Positions 48,227-60,345 of a DNA stretch of 64,000 nt are shown here, one piece after another (the stretch's first letter is position 1; each line of letters opens with the position of its first letter). Location: assembly GCA_964526045.1 (NCBI GenBank), contig CAZGIF010000005.1, forward strand, positions 1-64,000, read 5' to 3'. The notes beneath the pieces are model-generated. The model ran no database searches, was not told the DNA's origin, and was given only the letters and a program-made list of their open reading frames with translations. A program made the position numbers and the translations under genes. This DNA comes from CAZGIF01 sp964526045 (GTDB lineage: Bacteria; Patescibacteriota; Gracilibacteria; Absconditabacterales; Absconditicoccaceae).

Positions 48227-48331
48227 TGGGACAGAAATAGATTGTAAAGAAATTATATCACAAAAGTAAGATGCAAAAAATATAGTATGTGTTGTGTATA
48301 AATTAATATATACATATTTTTCTAAGAAAGT

Positions 48332-49135
48332 CTATTGTTTATAAAAATACTCTCCAAATGTTGATAGCAATGTGTGTAATGATTGTATCTCTTGTTGCTC
48401 TCTTGATAATGAAGCTAGATCTGGATCCAGTGAAAAACCACAAGTTCCACTAGCTTGTCAACGATTGTATTTATAATCAAATCTTCAAATAATTCATGAT
48501 TCAAACTCTACTTCATGTTTAAAAACTGGTTGAGAAAGATATGTACCTATCCCCAGATGCATCTCTTTTGAAAGTTTTTTTGCCAGTTTGTAAGAACCAA
48601 CATACACAGTAAAAATTTTTCAAGTTTCAAGTTCTCAACCTTTAATCAGTTTATGGCAATACTTATTGTTTTTTAACCACTCTGATACATACAATGCATT
48701 CTCAGGCGTAACGTTGAGATGAAACTTCCGTCCAGTATTAAAACTTACTGCATCATTTTTTTCGGAATTTTGAAATTTTTCCCAACCAGTGTCATATCAG
48801 TTTGGGTAAAGGTCATATAAATTTAGATATTTTTGTTCATCAAGAGATATATCAAAGTCCCATGAATTCTCTTTTTTTATATTATTTGAGTTTCCAGATC
48901 ATAACACACCAAGCTCACTTCTAGAATTTTTTATTAGTTCTGTAAGAAACCTTGCTTGAGTTACTATATCGTTTATAGGAAGAATTTGAGACTGACGATG
49001 TTCACATTGTAGTTTGAAATCTCGAAGTATAATTTTGAGGTCATTGTCTAGCAAAACAGATTTCACGTCAGATGCAAGATTTTTTGGTAGAGAGAGCGTA
49101 CGATCTAACTTAGCTCGAGGATCTTTTTCACTCAT
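48332..49135 (-). CDS. Hypothetical protein (267 aa)
   Basis: ATG 49135 to TAG 48332. Soluble, with aromatic-rich blocks (NSWDFDISLDEQKYLNLYDL) and FHLNVTPENALYVSEW. No family recognised. Confidence 0.68.
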
Positions 49136-49176
49136 AATACTTTTTCATTATGTATCTAAATACATCTAGTATATCA

Positions 49177-49941
49177 CTATAACTGCAAAAAGTCCAATAA
49201 CTGATGATGAATAATGCCATTGGATATGACTGCATTGTTTTTGGATATATCAAACGGATTACCCTCCCAGTCAGTAACCACGCCTCACGCCTCCTCTACC
49301 AACAGATAATGACAATAATCCCAAGCAAAAGAGCCCTTTGAAACAAATCAATCATACTTATCACACGCAACTCAAGAAATCTCTTCATGACAGCACATAT
49401 TATTTTTGACTTGATGTACATGTTCAATAATATTCGAGACAACTTGTTTTTCTAATTTTTTGTTAGGAATTCATCTAACAATGACATCAGACAGATCCAA
49501 CGTTCTAGTACTTACAGAGATTTTTTCTCAATTTACGTACGCTCACTTCCCTTTGATAGCATGAAACAACTCTTTTGTCATAGGATTGTATGTGATAGAC
49601 AATATTGTTTTATTGTTTTTGACCAAAGCAATACCAACAAAAAACACAGGGATATGTCTTACAAAATTGCGAGTACCATCAATGGGATCCACAACGAACG
49701 CAAAGTCAGACTCTTTTTTGATTTCCGGTGCTTCTTCACTTATGATAGATATTGTCGGATAGTTTGTTTGCAGATGTTCAAGTATCATTGTATTGACTGC
49801 AACATCATATTTGGTCAACAAATCATTGGCATCAGTTTTTGAACGTACATCCTTTTTTGTGTCGATAAATCACTTTGCAATGATATCACCAGCTATATAC
49901 AAAAGTTTTTCCAAATCTAGTTTTATAGCATCAATATTCAT
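49177..49941 (-). CDS. Inositol monophosphatase family protein
   Basis: 254 aa, normal length. Metal-site motifs: ISEEAPEI (Glu of motif I), DPIDGTRNFVRHIP, and SFAWDYCHYLLVEEAGG with the terminal WD. Members hydrolyse inositol phosphates, fructose-1,6-bisphosphate or PAP; specificity cannot be read by eye. Start ATG 49941. Confidence 0.93.
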
Positions 49942-49988
49942 ATGAATAATATGTGGTTAAAGATAATACATACAACATAGTAATTATT

Positions 49989-50669
49989 TTATTCCAAAAA
50001 AACAATCGCCTCCCCTTCCTTAATTGGTTTACGTAATCCTCTAGGATATGCAGTCAAAAAATAAAATGGCAAAACTCAGGTATCGTGTATTTGGACAGTA
50101 ATATATGTAGTTTGCACTTTGTTGCCTCTATGTGTGACTTTGATATAAGAATCTTTTTCTGACACATGGGACGATCTTGAAACAACTTTTAGTTCTGATT
50201 TTTCTATTTCAGTTAGATTGTTGTATAAACACACATTTTCTTCTCAAACAATAGATCAATAATCAAAATCAAAAAACACCATTCTATCTTTTTCTCTAAG
50301 CTCTCGATACAAAGATCAATTTCTGATACGTTCTTCTAACTTATATTTTGCTAGATTTATCAGCTTCTTTGGCGTCTCAATTCATGCAACATTTGGATAA
50401 AAACTTCATCCTCTAGTTTGTAATGCCAATTCTATATCTTCATATGTTATTTTTCATTCCAAAAAAATTTGCTGACCATGATGATAGTACCAATAGTCAT
50501 TGTCAGCTAGCATAGTTTTGTAAGACGTGTCTACTTTGGTGTAATGACGTAAAATATGATACTCATTACTTGGATTTGTACAAAAATGCTGTAATTCTGA
50601 AAGGTGAAATAACATAAAGAAATATATGGTAAATAAGAAAACACATACTACTAAATCCTCTAAAATCAA
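49989..50669 (-). CDS. Membrane-anchored hypothetical protein (226 aa)
   Basis: Stop TAA 49989. TTG 50669 is preferred as start because it overlaps the upstream ABC gene by only 10 nt; ATG 50732 would overlap by 73 nt. One transmembrane helix lies at the N-terminus (LVVCVFLFTIYFFMLF). The outer part has no recognised motif. Probably translated from the ABC transporter 3 transcript. Confidence 0.65.
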
Positions 50670-52414
50670 CTTTGCAAATCTAACATTTTTTTGTATTTTC
50701 AGTTTTGGTTTATAAGTTCTTGATGAGTTCAATCTTCTAATACTTTCCCTTTCTCAAAAAGCAATATTCTATCCGCTCATTGTACCGTCTGCAATCTATG
50801 TGCAACGACAATCACTGTTTTTCATTTGAAAAGATTGTGTAATGCTATGCTGATCAACTCTTCATTGAAACTATCAAGCGCTGAAGTTGGTTCATCCAAC
50901 AAAATAATACTAGGATTTTTGAGCATAATTTTTGCTATAGCTAATCTTTGTTTTTGTCATCAACTTAATCTGACTCATTTCTCACCAATCTCGGTTTCAA
51001 GTCAGTTTTCAAATTCTCGAACAAACTCACATTTTGCAAGTTTTATAACTGTGTCGATACTCTCTTTTGGAGGTTCAGAATCAAGAGCATAGACAAGATT
51101 CTCATAAATTGTACCATCAAAAACAGACGGTTCTTGGGTCAGATAACCAATATGACGATAATAATCAATTAATTTTATTTTGGAAAGACTTTGTTTGTCT
51201 ATCTTTATCTCTCAGTTGTCTGGTTGAATATATCAAGCTATAAGTTTTAGTAATGTTGTTTTTCCTCATCATGATTCACCAACAAATGCTGTTTTTGTTC
51301 ATCATACTATTGAGAGAGAAAAATCACTAAAAAGTGGTGCTCTTTCATAACCAAAAGAAATATTTTCTAGATGAATATCTCACTTTTTGAAGAAAAAATC
51401 CTCTCAATGATCGTATGTGGTAATAGTCGGAATACTATCAAACGTATTTCGTAGTTGCTGTACGGCAACAAAATCTTTGGATATATCTTTAAACAAAGCA
51501 CTTGCATTGGTCATTGCTATGTCCATAAGTCACAATATTCCAGTAAATAAGACCAAATCAGAAAAACTTGATGTTTTGGCAAAAATTCACAATCAAATCA
51601 CAAAAAATAATGCAATTCTTATTCAATAAATCAATATTTCTGGTAATGCAAACATTAATTCTATCCCCAACGACCTCTCCTTTGTCAGAACGTAACATTG
51701 ATTCATTTGTTGTCTAAGTCTGTCTATCTCTTTTTTTTCTTTTTTTGATTGTAATATCTCAAATTTTGACATTATGATTTTGACCAACGTTCTCGAGTTT
51801 TCATTTTGTATTTCGTTTGTTTTGGTACGAGACTCCAAAACATTTTTGTTCATAAAATACATTATTATTTGCACCACGGCAAATAACACCAAAAACAATA
51901 CCATATACCAAAAACCAACGAGCGATCGTATAGAATATGTCGCAAACAAAAGATATGTAATACATGCTGTTCACTCGTTAAAAAGTGACGTTAGACTTCT
52001 TGTCCAGTTATCAAATCACTTTGTACAAATAGATATCATTCTTCATGTTCATATTTTTTCAACAGCTGTTCAATCCAATCTCAAAAACTTCTTGATATAT
52101 CTGTCATACAATATTGCATTTCATTTTGTTGTCAGCGCAACCCAACTCCAGTTTCTAGTAACGATGATACGAACGAAATAATACACAACAACAAATCAAA
52201 CAAACAATCCCAAATACAAATAAAAACTTTGTTTGTCTCAAGATTCAAGAAACATAGTTATCTTTTCCAAAAACAACAAACTAAAAATTGGTCCAACTAC
52301 TCGCCAAAAAAATCACACAAATGCTTTCAAAAACAGCACCTTATTTTCCATCACTGGCTCAAAAAATCTTTGTATAACTTTGAGTGTACTAGTACTGCTA
52401 TTGGTCATATTCAT
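50660..52414 (-). CDS. ABC half-transporter 3 (exporter type)
   Basis: 584 aa from ATG 52414. Membrane domain in residues 20-320, ATPase with two or more TGA glycines in Walker A (GESGGGKTT) and in LSGGQKQR, Walker B IILLDEPTSALDS, H-loop VIVVAHRLQTV. The ATPase half is very similar to transporter 4 (58522-60258), even at DNA level. Substrate unknown. Confidence 0.93.
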
Positions 52415-52455
52415 TCTCAAAATTGTAAAACAATACACGTAGTGTAAGAAAATAT

Positions 52456-53031
52456 TTAGTCAAAACAAATATCTATATATGGAATCTTAGGATGAAGAGA
52501 ATTGTTTGTCAAATGATGATGGCGAAACAAGTTCAATGCAGAAGTACGAAGTTCTTCATTTCACCCAAAATGATGTGACAATTCTTCAAGCACATAACTG
52601 TACAATTCACACCCCAATCATCCATACAATGTTGCCAACACACAATCATTGATATCAAATCAAACCAAATGAATTTCATCTATAGCATTCTTTTTTAGAA
52701 ATTCCAAAATCTTTTCCTGATTCTCTAGTGCAAAACAAGAACGATTCGTTTTTTGTACATACAAAACATCTTCTTTATTTTTTACCCAATCCAATATCTC
52801 AGCATCGGTCTTTCACGCCTCCTCTCTTCCTATTGCCCAGTCCGTTTGCTTAAACATCATCGAACCTGTATCCGCAAAATACTCAACCACAACATACGCA
52901 TCATACGCACACACATCCAAAAATCTACGAATCTTTTTCGTCACCTCTTTCGCAACATCTCATTCAAACGTCTGTGGTTGCACATCAATCACAAAAAGAG
53001 CTTGTTTGCTAGTCGCCTTTGGTATAATCAT
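52456..53031 (-). CDS. Isochorismatase-like cysteine hydrolase
   Basis: 191 aa. ALFVIDVQPQTF supplies the catalytic Asp, QKTNRSCFA the Lys region, and LVGFDINDCVLATLYGG the nucleophilic Cys, the catalytic triad order of the family. Includes nicotinamidase-type enzymes, but the metal-site histidines of nicotinamidase are not evident. Start ATG 53031. Confidence 0.88.
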
Positions 53032-53099
53032 TACATAGATGTTAAGAATAAAAAATTGAAGCTGACTAGGTTGGAAGTTTTGGTTTAGGTGGGGGTTTG

Positions 53100-53534
53100 C
53101 TATTCTTGTTGTAGATTACTGTGTTCCAGAAAATCGGCAATACTACTACACACATCATCGGATTGATGATAAATCTGCTGATTGGTAAATCTGATCACAC
53201 GCAAGCCATACAAATTTAGTAAGTCTGTCCTCATCCTATCATAGTCTTGTGCTTCATCGTCTGCATGTGTTTCTCCGTCAATTTCTATCACCAAACTCAC
53301 TTGTGCACAATAAAAATCAACGATAAAGTGGTCAATACATTTTTGTCTCAAAAACTTATAGTCATGCTTTCTCAAAAATGCAAACCATAACTTTGACTCT
53401 GTTGAAGTCATCGATTTTCTCATTGCTTTTGCTCTTGAGACATTGTTTGGGTTATAAGGAAAATGTTTTCAATCTCGAACGAGTCATCTTGCGTGAACAG
53501 ATTCTTTGGTTAGTTCAAGTGATCGTGGTTTCAT
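53100..53534 (-). CDS. DUF559 nuclease-like protein
   Basis: 144 aa from ATG 53534. SRAKAMRKSMTSTESKLW begins the DUF559 domain; RQKCIDHFIVDFYC and LVIEIDGETH carry the D...ExD pattern of the PD-(D/E)XK-like fold, and YGLRVIRFTNQQI is the usual C-terminal block. DUF559 proteins are Vsr/MTH-like endonuclease relatives of unsettled function. It begins next to GC-rich palindromes unlike anything else in the window, which suggests recent arrival. Confidence 0.9.
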
Positions 53535-53579
53535 CGATTGATTGATGAGATAAAATAACCCTTCCGCTTCGTGTCTGCA

Positions 53580-53770
53580 TACCTCCCCATAACAATATTT
53601 ACCCCACCACCCAGAGGGTCCCCCTCCCCATAACGGGGAGGATAAAAACGGATTTTTTCTTTTTTCCGCTTCTCTCCCAAAGGACTCATTTCCGATTGAC
53701 TGTCCCTCCCGTTATGGGAGGGGTAGGGGTGGGTTACTGGTGGATAAAGGGAGGGATGGGATTGTCTGAC
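53580..53770. repeat. GC-rich palindromic repeat pair
   Basis: Two hairpins, CCTCCCC..GGGGAGG (about 53620-53641) and CCCTCCC..GGGAGGG (about 53704-53722), share the core CTCCC(C)ATAAC or its complement and are followed by a GGGGTAGGGGTGGG-like run. Composition is far above the local G+C. They sit immediately upstream of the DUF559 gene. I see no transposase. The rest of the gap up to 53816 holds nothing recognisable. Confidence 0.8.
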
Positions 53771-53816
53771 GGTGGTGGAAATGTGATGTGGCGGATTAAT
53801 TGATCAATCAATACTT

Positions 53817-54692
53817 TTATTTTAGCCGTTCAATAAAACTTCTTTCAATAAATTCATCAAATCACATATTTTCATAACATCATTCATTTTGTAAAAACTC
53901 TTTGATTTTTTCAATAGTTAGCAATGAAAGATAAAATGGGTTGTTAGCTATTACTCTTTTTCTACAAAAATCTCATATATTTGTTTTATATGTGCTTTTA
54001 AATTCATTTTTTGTAATTACTACTGCATATTTTGCTACTCAGTAATCATTCAATCTTTCGCAATAACTTGTTAACTGAGATACTTCTCATGCACCACTTG
54101 CAGCGTCTTTTTTATATTTTGTCTCAAGAATAACATATCACAAATAATTTGTTTCTTTACCAAAATTTCCAATGTCCTTTTTTAATTTGAGCAATCTATC
54201 AATTTTTTGAGTTCAATCTTCAAAGGAAAATTCGGTAAATCATGGATTGAAATATGAACTATGAAGTAGAAATTTTTCACCAAATTCTTCGAATAAATTA
54301 CCATTTTCTTTTGATTTTTTGGTCTGTGATTTTAGCTTTTCTAATAAATCTTCTAAGTCTCACAATAAAAGAGCTTTTTGTGTTGCAAGGGGTTTGTATC
54401 AATTATCATCAAAAGTCATACTTCCATAATCAATGACCTCAACAAATGAATGAGACAATCAAAAATACTCCAGAATTTTCAAAATTTTGTTTTGTCCACC
54501 ATCTGATTGTGCAATTTTTTCAAACAATCTCTTATAATCAGATACGACATGACCAAACTTTGCTCCAAATTCACTAATAAAATCTCCATCAATATCAAGG
54601 TTCCCCAAAATTTTCACAAACTCTGCAATCGGTATCATCTGTGAATTGGGTAATTGTCAGGAAAAGTATTTTGCGAGTTTGTGGAAGTTCAT
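53817..54692 (-). CDS. Putative PD-(D/E)XK nuclease (Shedu-like?) (291 aa)
   Basis: ATG 54692 to TAA 53817. The C-terminal half has LGYVILETKYKKDAASGAGE, an ExK element preceded by a strand, and then EVSQLTSYCERL, a Q...Y helix as in several restriction-type and Shedu/DUF4263 nucleases. The N-terminal half is helical. Assignment rests on this pattern. It is followed upstream by a gene of similar size, which may be its partner. Confidence 0.65.
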
Positions 54693-54747
54693 CCAAGATC
54701 AATATGAAATAAATTACTTAGAGTATACACAAAAATGAAAAAAAATA

Positions 54748-55635
54748 CTATTTTTTAGAAGATTTTGTTTGTTTTGAGTTTACATCTACTGAAGATATAA
54801 AATCGATGAAATCAACAATTAAACCTATAATCAAAACAACATCTTTTTTAGTAGGATCATAACCTCAGTGTTTTATATCGTCCATCATAGACATAAATTT
54901 CTCAAATATTTTTTTCTGATTAGAGTTTAATCCAAATTTTTCTGGTTCACCAAAAACACTTTTCATTCCTTTGTTTGTATTTTTTAGTGTATCTTTGATA
55001 ATTTGATCACATGCTCCACGCATATCTTCAATCACATTTTTCCATCACAAAATATCTTTTGCAGTAATGAATCTTTTCATTCATGCCTCAAACTGTGCAA
55101 TCGTTTTTTTGTATTGTTTAATTTCTAGTATATTGAGAGTATTTTCAATTTTTTTATTTGTTGCAGTTGATAGCATGGGAAAAAGCTGAGGAGCTTTTGT
55201 CTTATAAATTTTCACAGTCAATCATAGCTGAGGAAAATCGCTAGTGTACTCTGAGATTGATTGTACAAAATCATCAAAAAAATCTTTTATATATTTATAT
55301 TCATATAACACATCAAAAATTATCTGCAAGTGAACCACATACTCATATAGATTTTTTCATTTTATATATCTAAATAAATCTCAAATAAGTTTATCTATAC
55401 TAAAGTAAGAATATTGATTATAGTCAAAACATGTAGCACGACAAATTTTTTTATATGAATCGCAGTGAATAATTCTCAGAGTATCTTCATGTTTTTTATC
55501 ATACAGTCATGAGTGAATTAATGGATCACAATAATCCTTAAATTCATTTTCAATAAACTTACAAAAAGCCTCTCGTACTTTTTTTTGATCAAGAGTGTAT
55601 CAAAAGCGATCATAAACTGATTGATATTTTTTCAT
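54748..55635 (-). CDS. Hypothetical protein, possible AbiJ/HEPN-like C-terminus (295 aa)
   Basis: ATG 55635 to TAG 54748. Helical. The last 70 residues (MMDDIKHGGYDPTKKDVVLI and a following helix) resemble the C-terminal helix pair of AbiJ-type abortive-infection proteins (gHG ... a.l.i..), but the family Arg is not clear. 55 nt from the nuclease-like gene, same strand. A defence role is inference from context. Confidence 0.6.
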
Positions 55636-56107
55636 ACCAAACAACAATATAAAAATAAAATCTCTCTAACATTTTCTCTATCTCAGCTGAAGCGACGACA
55701 TAAGCAAATACTCGGCAAAAAGCACACTTCCAAAAGAGCTATAATTATACCCTTTTAGATTTTCTATTTTTGTGACAAACTCTCCCCCCATCCACATACT
55801 CTACTACGTCCATCACCACCAACTTTTGCACGGCACGGATCAAATACTTAATTGCTAATTTCTATATCACACAATAAAAATTACTTTCTATCAATTGTAC
55901 AACACTAACACCTAATTTATAATAAATCCTTTAACACAAAAATCCAGCTTATAAAACGACAATAAGCAATTTTGCATTGAATACAATAAATAACGGGCAT
56001 AATAAGTCAGGTTTAATTTTTTATTTATGCTGACTATATATTAGTTATATTTTTCTTATCTTATTTTATGCAATCAAAAGTTATAGAAAACATATCACAA
56101 CCAACAC
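55636..56107. other. Gene-poor gap
   Basis: No convincing gene. On the minus strand a short frame with IRAVQKLVVMDVVEYV (about 55770-55845) may be a remnant of a coding gene. A TATAAT element near 55740 could serve the gene starting at 55635. The part from 55860 to 56100 is AT-rich and shows nothing. Confidence 0.4.
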
Positions 56108-56761
56108 TTACTCAAAAGAAATACTTTCTAATACGTTTTGGAATAATTCGGAGACATCTTCTTTTGCAGGGATATCAGAAAAATTAATCTGATAAAAGAA
56201 ACCGTCAAATGGTATTGCGTACGTCCAACCTCTTATTCTTTGTACCTCTCACGATGGAGTTACTAAATCAAATTCTGATACAAAAGAAAAGGCATTTTTT
56301 TGTGCAATTGTAGTTGGTTCAAGTTTTTGAGTAATTTCAAAGTTATCAAAAATTTGACGCATAGATTCAATACTTTGTTCCAAATCTTTTTCAAATTTAT
56401 TTAGATCTGACGTTGGAGACTTAAGAAGTCTAGCTTGTATAGTTGGCATAAATCATTCGTATCCTGCTGGATCGTATTTTGTATAGACATGTAAAACAAC
56501 TCACTGATTGCTATCCAGAAGTTTCTCCAATTGTTCTTTTGAAAAATCTATTCTATTGAGATTATCTACAACATAGGCTTGTGGATTCTCAAATCGAGAT
56601 TCAGGCTTTTCAATAGCAAATACATAACTTTCTGATTCAGTCTGGCTATATATTTCATCTTTTGCTGTTGTCGTATCTACATCTTGAACAGCTGGTTTTG
56701 TTGCACATCAAAACAAAAAAAGAGTGAAGCTTGCTACTAATAATACATACAATTTTTTCAT
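56108..56761 (-). CDS. Lipoprotein of unknown function (217 aa)
   Basis: ATG 56761. Signal peptide MKKLYVLLVASFTLFLFGC ends in a lipobox whose Gly is TGA, so the signal exists only under code 25. The mature domain has VFAIEKPESRFENPQAYVV and a helical middle. No family recognised. Anchored at the membrane surface. Confidence 0.8.
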
Positions 56762-56794
56762 GTTGTTTTTTTGAAAAATAAGATAAAATATAGC

Positions 56795-57253
56795 TTATAC
56801 TAAAAAGTCTAATTGTAAAACCTCATACACAATTATGTATACTAACATTGCATACAAAAAAGTTAATAATCAAAACAAAATTGCAATTCATGTTACTTTC
56901 CAACCTGACTGTTTTCCTCATCCCTCATTCAAATGAGATGTAATAAGTGTATTTTGATAAGCTGACATGAAAGCAGAAATCGCAGACACAATTACTATTG
57001 GAACAATATTATTTGGTATTTTGTTTCAAATTACTTCAGGTAACATTACAAAGAATGTTAACAAAAGTAAACTAGAAGAAATACCATATATTAGAGTATT
57101 TTTAGCATACGTAATTTTTCAAAAAAAATCAAAATTTTTACTTATAAGATATACTCATGCGAGAGGACCTCATATAACCGAAGCGAACCCGACTCGACCA
57201 ATAGTATATATTTTCTTTTTTTGTTTTTTTTCAATCAGGTTATTATTTTCCAT
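56795..57253 (-). CDS. Small membrane protein (152 aa)
   Basis: ATG 57253 to TAA 56795. A Lys-rich start and then four hydrophobic segments (ASVIGGPLAGVYLI, ISSSLLLLTFFVML, IVPIVIVSAISAFM, ILFGLLTFLYAMLVYIIVY). A plus-strand frame of similar length overlaps it but has no membrane-protein logic. No family recognised. Just upstream of the lipoprotein gene, same strand. Confidence 0.72.
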
Positions 57254-57425
57254 AATAGAATAACGAAATATAAATAAGTACACTTTATATAGTTATTATA
57301 CAAACAAAATCCATTAAAAGACAGATAGTTTTTGGAACTGAACAGAAGTAATCTTAAAATTTGACTATAATAAATACAGTAAGTATAATAGAAAAAATCA
57401 CTTTACTTGTAGAAGATCTCGCATT

Positions 57426-58244
57426 ATGAGAGAGAAATACGAATACAACACCCCGGAACACGAAAAGGAAATGGATGCCCTATTTCCAGAATGATTAGAA
57501 TACTTTTCTCAAGAGCTCTGAGAAACAGGATTAAGTGTTTCCATCTCACCTTGACAACATGAAAACAAAGAAGGAGTGGAACTCTCCATAGCATATGACA
57601 AAAGTTTTCTTGAAGACAAAGTCTCTGACAAACTAGACCCAGGACTAAGTAAACTAACGACATGTAAAATAGGATTATTCTTTAACGATTGAGACATTAT
57701 AGTTTCATCTATCCAGTGACAAAGTTTTTCTGATAAATTATGATCAGTATTCTTAGCTTTCTTTACGGACAGAAGTAAGGTTATAACAAAAGAAGATTTT
57801 GACTCATTAAACAACGACTACAAAAAGCAAAAAAACATTGTACAAAAAAAACTAAGAAAAATTCTATGACTTTCACAACACCACTTCACCTTTTTACTAG
57901 CTTCATTATTAGGGGTAGCATTAAAATGAAAAAATATTAAAATGATCAATAAAGTGAATTCCAGAAGCATTTATACTAAACAAGACAAAACTTGGGATCA
58001 AAAGCTCAAAGAAAATATACCTGAATTAGAGATTTCTGAACAATTCGTAGCTCGAAACAAAAACCAAGTCATCGAATGCATAGCAAAGTTACCAGAGAAG
58101 CAGCAAGAGTTACTATTTTGATTCTTTGACAATCTCCAAGATTTTTTAAATAAAAAAGAAGAGAATCCGATCAAAGATTTAGACAATGAGATTAAAGGAG
58201 AACTTATAGGAGCAATTAGAGAAGCAAGAAGAGATAGAAAATAA
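57426..58244 (+). CDS. Hypothetical protein (272 aa)
   Basis: ATG 57426 to TAA 58242. Acidic N-terminal half; a hydrophobic stretch (HHFTFLLASLLGVALKG) near residue 160; a helical C-terminus ending in REARRDRK. No family recognised. Confidence 0.68.
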
Positions 58245-58247
58245 CTT

Positions 58248-58433
58248 TTGTATCCTCCGCAAAGTGTATCGCGCAGAGAGGCAAAATTAACTCCCGCACA
58301 AGAAAAAAGACTTCACCTCGCGGTGAAACCAATTTTCACTAATATATTTGATCCAGAGTATTTCAAACACCTTATCTCTATAAAAAGAACCATTAACGAC
58401 AAGCTAACCATATGGCAACCGATACTTTCGTAA
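58248..58433 (+). CDS. Possible small protein (61 aa)
   Basis: TTG 58248 to TAA 58431, starting 3 nt after the previous stop. Basic (RREAKLTPAQEKRLHLAVK). It contains no TGA and no ATG start. It may be a coupled small protein or chance. Confidence 0.35.
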   Translation: MYPPQSVSRREAKLTPAQEKRLHLAVKPIFTNIFDPEYFKHLISIKRTINDKLTIWQPILS

Positions 58434-58521
58434 TCTTAAGATAATTCTAAAAAATATATTACTGGAAGATGGGAAAGTAAAAGTATGCATGTAAGTTATG
58501 ATAAAAGTTTGAACGGTCGGA

Positions 58522-60258
58522 TTAGAATCCACTTTGTAAATCTAACATCTTTTTATATTTTCAGTTTTTACTTATAAGTTCCTCGTGGGTTCAATCTTCT
58601 AAAATCTTTCCTTGTTCGAAAAGTAGTATTCTATCAGCTTCTTTCACTGTTTGCAATCTATGTGCTACTACTATTACTGTTTTTCATTTGAAAAGGTTGT
58701 GTAATGCAATATTTATCAATTCTTCATTAAAGCTATCTAAAGCAGAAGTTGGCTCATCTAATAAAATAATATTAGGATTCTTGAGCATAATCTTTGCGAT
58801 TGCTAATCTTTGTTTTTGTCATCAACTCAATCTAACTCATTTCTCTCCAATTTCCGTTTCAAGTCAGTTTTCAAATTCTCGAATGAATTCACATTTTGCT
58901 AAATTTACTACCCTTTTAAGTTCTTCTTTGGAAGGTTCTGTATCAAATGCATAGATAAGATTTTCATAAACTGTACCATCGAACACTGATGGATCTTGAG
59001 TTAAATAGCCTATGTGTTTGTAATAATCTGTTAACTTCATCTCAGATAGATTTTGTCAATCAACTTCTATTATTCCGATATCTGGTCTAATATATCAAGC
59101 TAACAGTTTAATCAAAGTTGTTTTCCCTCCTCATGATTCACCGACAAATGCTGTTTTTGTTCAGCCTTGTATAGTAAGAGAGAAGTCTTGAAAAATATTT
59201 TTACCTCAACTTTCATATGAGAAATTTGTATTACTTATTTTAAAACTTCATTCTTTGAAAAGATATGGATTTCATATATTTGGTTTAGTATGTGGTGTCT
59301 TATCTAAAAAGTTCCATAATTTTTCTATATGTACCGTCTCCCTTGTCAGGCCTCTTAACCATTCAGAAATAGACCAAATCGATCTAGTTATTAATCAAAA
59401 CAATCAAGTTATAAAAACATATTCTGCTATAGATGCTTGATTTCATAGTACTAAAAAACCAACAAATCATCAAACAAGAAATCAAAGTATGGTTGATCAA
59501 AATTTTAGAGATTGGTATGTTATGTACTTATGCTTTTCTAACTTTACTTCTTTTTCTATTATATTTTTTCTTATTTCTTTAATTTTATCTATTTCAAAAC
59601 GCTGTTTATTTGATTGTACTATTTCAAACTTACTCATTATCTGCCTAATAATTCACTGTGATAATAGAATTTGTTCATTTTTTGCTAAATGTCTTTTAAC
59701 TTTTTCTTTTGTATTCCTAAATAGGATCCAAGATATAAATATACACATAATTCAAAGACCAATTAATCATACTTTTATACTTTTAGAAAATATTAAGACT
59801 AATGAGGATAAGATTGTAATAATCACTCATACTCAGTCATATATTGTTCAATAAATTGTTCTTCACCAAATATCAATTCATCTTACAAGGATTTCTTGAA
59901 TTTTTCAGGTTCATTCTTTTTCTATGCTTTGTTGGTCAATATCAAAAAAGGACGGCATTGTATGCTCATATGTCTCTTGAATTGTATTATATAGTACTTC
60001 TTCAGTCTTTGGTCTGAACCAAAATCAAGCTAACCACAAAAAAAAAGCAATTGAAATTCATGATCACAACCAGACAAAAAACAAAAGGTTATTTCATAAC
60101 TCAAGGTTATCAATAACATTTTTAAGTATTATAACTTCAAAGATTTGGAAAAAAGATATCATAGTTACCCATAACACAATTATTACGACTCATTTTCTAT
60201 CTTTTAGAGGCTCAAAAAATCTTTTAACAAGCTTAGAATTTTTATTAAATTTTCCCAT
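58522..60258 (-). CDS. ABC half-transporter 4 (exporter type)
   Basis: 578 aa from ATG 60258. Six-helix domain, then Walker A VGESGGGKTTLIK, signature RLSGGQKQRLAIAK (two Gly as TGA TGA), Walker B IILLDEPTSALDS, H-loop VIVVAHRLQTV. The C-terminal 200 residues match transporter 3 closely (LFEQGKILEDGTHEEL vs LFEKGKVLEDGTHQEL), a fairly recent duplication. Membrane domains are more diverged, so substrates may differ. Confidence 0.93.
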
Positions 60259-60345
60259 AGTTATATCTAAAATTGTAGATAATTTATTTTAAACAAAACT
60301 ATTTCTCTTTTGTAATCTAGCAATAACTATATTTTATTTTTATTG

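Noticed and set aside
57150..57200. tRNA-like T-arm (GGTTCG) on the minus strand
   Set aside because: No matching acceptor stem, D-arm or anticodon arm; the bases are codons of the membrane protein.
56967..57263. Plus-strand ORF of 98 aa
   Set aside because: Lies antisense to a 152-aa minus frame with clear four-helix membrane-protein logic and TGA-Gly codons.
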